Assembly: GCF_002339505.1 (NCBI RefSeq)
Contig: NZ_DDJO01000012.1
Span: 203,188-267,187, forward strand
Origin: Corynebacterium sp. UBA2622
GTDB lineage: Bacteria > Actinomycetota > Actinomycetes > Mycobacteriales > Mycobacteriaceae
Length of the DNA stretch: 64,000 nucleotides
Direction of reading: 5' to 3'
A program made the position numbers and the translations under genes. Within the stretch, counting starts at the first letter, position 1. Every line of letters begins with the position of its first letter. The notes beneath the pieces were generated by a model that was not told the origin of the DNA, made no database searches, and worked only from the letters and a program-made list of their open reading frames with translations. This document shows, in pieces, positions 60,379 to 64,000 of this stretch.

Positions 60379-61518
60379 GTGATCCGCAACTTCAAGCGCA
60401 CCGCCACCGTCATTGGCGTCGTCGCCGTCTCCTCCGCATCCCTCGTCGCCTGCGGCGACTCCGGGAGCTCCAGCTCCTCGAAGAGCGAGACCACCAGCAC
60501 CTCTTCCGCAACCGCCACCGAGACCAAGACGGAGGGCAAGGGCGCCTCCGATCTCACCGGCCAGACCGGCCAGCTCGTCGCCGAGGGTGCAACCTCCCAG
60601 CAGAACGCGATGGACTACTTCGGCTCCCGTTACTCCGAAGAGGTCCCGGGTGCGAACCTCGCCTACAACGCCACAGGTTCCGGCAACGGCATCAAGAACT
60701 TCATCGCCAAGCAGGCCACCTTCGCCGGCTCCGACTCCGCCCTCAAGGACGACGAGGTTCAGAAGGCTGCCGAGCGCTGCGGCGGCAACGAGGCATGGCA
60801 CCTGCCGTTCGTCATCGGCCCCGTCGCCATCGCGTACAACCTCGACGGCGTCGACAAGCTGAACCTCACCGTCGACAACATCGTCGAGATCTTCCAGGGC
60901 AACATCAAGAAGTGGAACGACCCGAAGATCGCCGAGTCCAACCCGGGCGCCAAGCTTCCGGACCAGGACATCTCCGTCGTCTTCCGCTCGGACGAGTCCG
61001 GTACCACCGACAACTTCCAGAAGTTCCTCGCCTCCGCCTCCGACGGCAAGTGGCAGGGTTCCGGCAAGGCCTTCCCGGCCTCCGTCGGTGCCGGTGCCAA
61101 CGGCTCCACCGGTGTCGCGGAGCAGGTTAACTCCACCCCGGGTGCCATCACCTACGTCGAGGCTGGCTTCGCCGAGAAGAAGGCGAACATCGACTTCGGC
61201 AACGGCCCGGTCGAGCTCAACGAGGACACCGTGGGCAAGGCCATTGACGGCATGTCCTTCAAGACCCAGGGCCACAACATGGTTGTCGACTCCGCAGCCC
61301 TGTTCAAGTCCAACCAGGCCGACACCTACCCGCTGGTTCTCACCACCTACGAGATCGTCTGCTCCGCCGGCTACGACAAGCAGACCTCCGACATGGTCAA
61401 GGACTTCCTGAACGTCGCACTCGACTCCCAGGACGACGAGCTCGCCGACGAGGGCTTCATCCCGGTCAAGGGTGCCCACGCCGAGCGTCTCCGCGAGGCC
61501 GTCAAGGCCATCGGCTAA
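60379..61518 (+). CDS. pstS: Phosphate-binding ABC transporter lipoprotein
   Basis: 379 residues, high-affinity phosphate receptor. The signal peptide ends in lipobox SLVAC and is followed by a Ser/Thr linker. Phosphate-site loops are LVAEGATSQQNAMDYF, NATGSGNGIKNFI, TFAGSDSALKDDE and SDESGTTDNFQKFL. The start is GTG with GAAAGG 7 nt upstream. PHO-box repeats in the upstream region indicate induction by PhoR on phosphate starvation. A hairpin follows the stop, which should leave pstS in excess over pstCAB. Confidence 0.95.
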   Translation: MIRNFKRTATVIGVVAVSSASLVACGDSGSSSSSKSETTSTSSATATETKTEGKGASDLTGQTGQLVAEGATSQQNAMDYFGSRYSEEVPGANLAYNATGSGNGIKNFIAKQATFAGSDSALKDDEVQKAAERCGGNEAWHLPFVIGPVAIAYNLDGVDKLNLTVDNIVEIFQGNIKKWNDPKIAESNPGAKLPDQDISVVFRSDESGTTDNFQKFLASASDGKWQGSGKAFPASVGAGANGSTGVAEQVNSTPGAITYVEAGFAEKKANIDFGNGPVELNEDTVGKAIDGMSFKTQGHNMVVDSAALFKSNQADTYPLVLTTYEIVCSAGYDKQTSDMVKDFLNVALDSQDDELADEGFIPVKGAHAERLREAVKAIG

Positions 61519-61564
61519 CAAGCAACGAAACCCGCGTCAGGCATCTGCGCCACGCGAGAGATTG

Positions 61565-61594
61565 CCCCCCGTGCGGTCTTGTCTGACCGGGGGG
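61565..61594 (+). terminator. Intercistronic hairpin pstS-pstC
   Basis: CCCCCCG (61565-61571) pairs with CGGGGGG (61588-61594), followed by TTGTCT; flanking GAGA and TCTC extend it. It lies in the 190-bp pstS-pstC gap and probably acts as a partial terminator. Confidence 0.55.
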
Positions 61595-61709
61595 TTGTCT
61601 CATGTACCGGCCCGGCCGGGCCGCACCTTCGCGGTGCCCGCCACGGTCGCCGGAGTTGTCGCGGGAGCAGCCCTCCCGCCAGAGACATTCAATAGAAGGA
61701 CTCGTGACT

Positions 61710-62810
61710 ATGGCTGAAAACGAACTGCCGTCGACCGGCCGCGGTGACCACCGCGCCGGCAGAGACGTGGCATCCGACGCCGTGATCCCGGGCGGTTCCA
61801 CCGGAACCCCCACCCTCGACCGGGAGACCCCTGCCGATACCTCGGGCGCCCCAGGTATGGCCCCGACCCACTCCGCCGGCGTAAAGCGCCCCGGTGACCG
61901 TGTGTTCGAATTCTTCGCCACCGCCTCGTCCACGCTCATTGCCATCATCATTGCCGCCATCGGCCTGTTCCTCCTGCTGCAGGCGATCCCCCCGATCCTG
62001 AAGAACGAGGGCGGCCTGCTCGGCTTCTTCACCTACACCGGTCAGTGGCAGACGGCGAACCTCGACGCGATGCAGTTCGGCATCCCGAACCTGTTCTTCT
62101 CCACGGTCACGATTTCCCTCATCGCCCTCATCCTCGCCATGCCGATCGCGCTGGGCATCGCGCTGTTCCTCTCCAACTACGCCCCGAAGCGCCTGGTCCG
62201 CCCCCTCGGCACACTGGTCGACATGCTGGCCGCGGTTCCCTCGATCGTGTTCGGTCTCTGGGGCGCGCAGATCCTCGGCCCCTTCCTCGGCAAGGCCTAC
62301 GAGTGGATCAACTCGTGGGGCAACGGGTTCTTCCTCTTCGCGCACTACCAGAACTCCCCCTCCTTCGCGACGGGCCGCAACATCCTCACCGGCGGCATCG
62401 TCCTGGCCATCATGATCCTCCCGGTCATCGCCGCAACCGCCCGCGAGGTGTTCGTCCAGACCCCTCCGGGCCAGGTCGAGGCGGCCCTCGCGCTCGGCGC
62501 GACCCGCTGGGAGGTCATTCGCATGACCGTCATCCCGTTCGGCCTCTCCGGTTACATCGCCGGCTCGATGCTGGGCCTCGGCCGCGCCCTCGGTGAGACC
62601 ATGGCGCTGTACATGGTTGTTTCACCGGGCCTGATGTACCGCGCCTCGCTATTCGACGGCGGGTCCACCTTCGCCACCCACATCGCGAACGCCTCGGCCG
62701 AGTTCAACAATCCCACCAGCGCCGGTGCCTACATCGCCGCCGGCCTCGTGCTGTTCATCCTGACCTTTATCGTCAACTCGATCGCCCGCGCGATCGTCAA
62801 CAAGAAGTAA
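61710..62810 (+). CDS. pstC: Phosphate ABC transporter permease PstC
   Basis: About 366 residues. A polar N-terminal extension of about 65 residues (Gly/Thr/Pro-rich, no motif) precedes six membrane segments. The EAA loop is VEAALALGATRWEVIRMTVIP. The LGRALGETMALYMV segment carries the Arg/Glu pair of phosphate permeases. AAGGA at 61696-61700 is 9 nt before ATG 61710; GTG 61704 is a possible alternative. Confidence 0.93.
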   Translation: MAENELPSTGRGDHRAGRDVASDAVIPGGSTGTPTLDRETPADTSGAPGMAPTHSAGVKRPGDRVFEFFATASSTLIAIIIAAIGLFLLLQAIPPILKNEGGLLGFFTYTGQWQTANLDAMQFGIPNLFFSTVTISLIALILAMPIALGIALFLSNYAPKRLVRPLGTLVDMLAAVPSIVFGLWGAQILGPFLGKAYEWINSWGNGFFLFAHYQNSPSFATGRNILTGGIVLAIMILPVIAATAREVFVQTPPGQVEAALALGATRWEVIRMTVIPFGLSGYIAGSMLGLGRALGETMALYMVVSPGLMYRASLFDGGSTFATHIANASAEFNNPTSAGAYIAAGLVLFILTFIVNSIARAIVNKK

Positions 62811-62824
62811 GGGGGAGAAGCGAA

Positions 62825-63811
62825 ATGAGCACCGCACTTCCGAACACCTCGGGCGACCGCGCAATCGACGCGTCCGCCAGCAGCACCGCCACCGGGACGG
62901 CCACCCGCCGGGAGACCGATGCGTCCACCGACCGCAGCCCCTTCACGGACATCTCCGCCAGCCGTAAATCCACGAACTCACTCATGGGCCTGCTCATGTG
63001 GGCGTGCATGATCATCGCCCTCATTCCTCTGCTCTGGCTCCTGTTCACGGTGGTCAGCCGTGGCTGGGGGGCTGTAACCGACGTGAACTGGTGGACCCAC
63101 GACATGGTGGGTGTTCGCGCCCGGGCCCACGGCGGCGGGGCCCTCCACGCCATCGCGGGCACCATCATGCAGACCCTCGTGGCCTCCATCATCTCCATCC
63201 CGGTCGGCGTGTTCACGGCGATCTACCTCGTGGAGTACTCCAACGGCAACCGCCTCGGCCGCATCACCACCTTCATGGTCGACATTCTCTCGGGTGTCCC
63301 CTCGATCGTTGCCGCGCTGTTCATTTACGCCCTGTGGATCACGATTCTCGGCCAGCAGCGCTCGGGTTTCGCGGTGTCGCTCTCGCTGATTCTCCTCATG
63401 GTCCCCATCGTGGTGCGTAACACCGAGGAAATGCTCCGCGTCGTCCCGATGGACCTGCGTGAGGCCTCCTACGCCCTGGGCGTGCCCAAGTGGAAGACTA
63501 TTGCGCGCATCGTCCTTCCGACCGCCCTGTCCGGCATCCTCACCGGTGTCATGCTCGCCGTCGCCCGCGTCATGGGCGAGTCCGCGCCGGTGCTCATCCT
63601 GGTCGGCTCCACCCCTGCGCTGAACTGGTTCGGCATGTTCTCCCAGCCGCAGTCGTCCCTGCCGCTGTTCATGCTGGACATGTGGAAGACGGGCGCAACC
63701 GGCCCCTCCATGGACAGGCTCTGGGGCGCAGCCCTGACCCTCGTCATCCTCGTCATCACCCTGAACCTGCTCGCCCGCCTCATTGCGTCGCGATTCTCGG
63801 TGAAGAAGTAA
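62825..63811 (+). CDS. pstA: Phosphate ABC transporter permease PstA
   Basis: 328 residues. A polar N-terminus of about 50 residues, as in PstC, precedes six membrane segments. The EAA loop is [20 protein letters not shown], and [14 protein letters not shown] is the PstA counterpart of the charged helix. It pairs with PstC to form the channel. GGGGGAGAAG precedes the ATG, which is 14 nt after the pstC stop. Confidence 0.94.
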   Translation: MSTALPNTSGDRAIDASASSTATGTATRRETDASTDRSPFTDISASRKSTNSLMGLLMWACMIIALIPLLWLLFTVVSRGWGAVTDVNWWTHDMVGVRARAHGGGALHAIAGTIMQTLVASIISIPVGVFTAIYLVEYSNGNRLGRITTFMVDILSGVPSIVAALFIYALWITILGQQRSGFAVSLSLILLMVPIVVRNTEEMLRVVPMDLREASYALGVPKWKTIARIVLPTALSGILTGVMLAVARVMGESAPVLILVGSTPALNWFGMFSQPQSSLPLFMLDMWKTGATGPSMDRLWGAALTLVILVITLNLLARLIASRFSVKK

Positions 63812-63854
63812 CCCCCGAAGCACCGAAACAATCCGCCCCAGAGGAGAAACCACG

Positions 63855-64000
63855 ATGTCCAAGCTCGAACTCAACGACGTCAACATCTACTACGGCGATT
63901 TCCAAGCCGTGCAGAACGTCAACATGCACATCCCGGCGCAGGCCGTCACCGCCTTCATCGGACCGTCGGGCTGCGGCAAGTCCACCGTGCTGCGCACCCT
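63855..64000 (+). CDS. pstB: Phosphate ABC transporter ATPase PstB (partial)
   Basis: The first 48 codons are inside the window: [19 protein letters not shown], then [19 protein letters not shown] with Walker [10 protein letters not shown]. It drives phosphate import with PstSCA. GAGGAG lies about 8 nt before the ATG. The rest of the gene is beyond the right edge. Confidence 0.95.
   Translation, partial: MSKLELNDVNIYYGDFQAVQNVNMHIPAQAVTAFIGPSGCGKSTVLRT

Overview
The window is chromosomal DNA of a high-GC Corynebacterium (order Mycobacteriales). The evidence is gene order and content: lysS-clpC, disA-radA, carD-ispD-ispF-cysS-rlmB, ipsA-otsB-otsA-thrE beside tRNA-Thr, phoR-phoS (C. glutamicum naming), a pur cluster broken up by unrelated genes, mycothiol synthase mshD and pstSCAB. 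This order is as I remember it from C. glutamicum, and the first genes also match the M. tuberculosis panC-lysS-clpC1 neighbourhood. GC content is visibly well above 60 percent. I cannot name the species. I see no phage, insertion sequence, integrase, CRISPR or plasmid function.

Layout. 1-4600: end of a gene, a Rossmann-type protein, a degenerate PanC-like protein, lysS and a GT87 glycosyltransferase. 4600-9050: a lineage-specific block with two lipoprotein genes, a membrane protein with a degenerate J-like domain, a membrane pseudokinase and a third, oppositely oriented lipoprotein. A decayed 3' end of a second GT87 gene (about 9253-9400) closes the block, followed by an intact GT87 gene. 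10.7-21.7 kb: clpC behind a ClgR-like box, a secreted lipase, a ZIP transporter, a 56-residue DUF4236 gene, mutY, carbonic anhydrase, disA, radA, a large intergenic hairpin and a lipoprotein. 22-26.2 kb: carD, isoprenoid and tRNA/rRNA genes. 26.2-29.4 kb: a zinc ABC operon with a coupled esterase and a Zur-like box. 29.4-35.1 kb: ipsA, trehalose synthesis, a Lys-rich basic-tail protein, thrE and tRNA-Thr. 35.4-38.8 kb: PhoR/PhoS, a MerR-TipAS regulator and a HIT protein. 38.8-55.3 kb: purD, purB, purC, ptrB, dctA, purSQL, a thioesterase, purF and purM. 55.4-64 kb: DUF3073, ygfZ, pabC-like, a nitrobindin-like protein, LmeA-like, mshD and pstSCA with the start of pstB.

How the genes connect. 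The two-component pair phoRS and the pst operon lie in one window, and both have 11-bp direct repeats of PHO-box type upstream, so one phosphate regulon can be read directly. The pur genes cover most of IMP synthesis from PRPP, in several small transcription units. About two dozen genes have a TAnnnT-type -10 hexamer ending 6-8 nt before the start codon. This predicts leaderless mRNAs and settles several start choices.

The strongest candidate for something undescribed is the 4.7-9.05 kb block. A J-like protein without HPD and a pseudokinase without its catalytic residues are both predicted single-pass proteins with extracytoplasmic C-termini, and they are grouped with three lipoproteins. Two intergenic inverted-repeat elements sharing a 14-nt unit (20.95 and 35.2 kb) are a second candidate.
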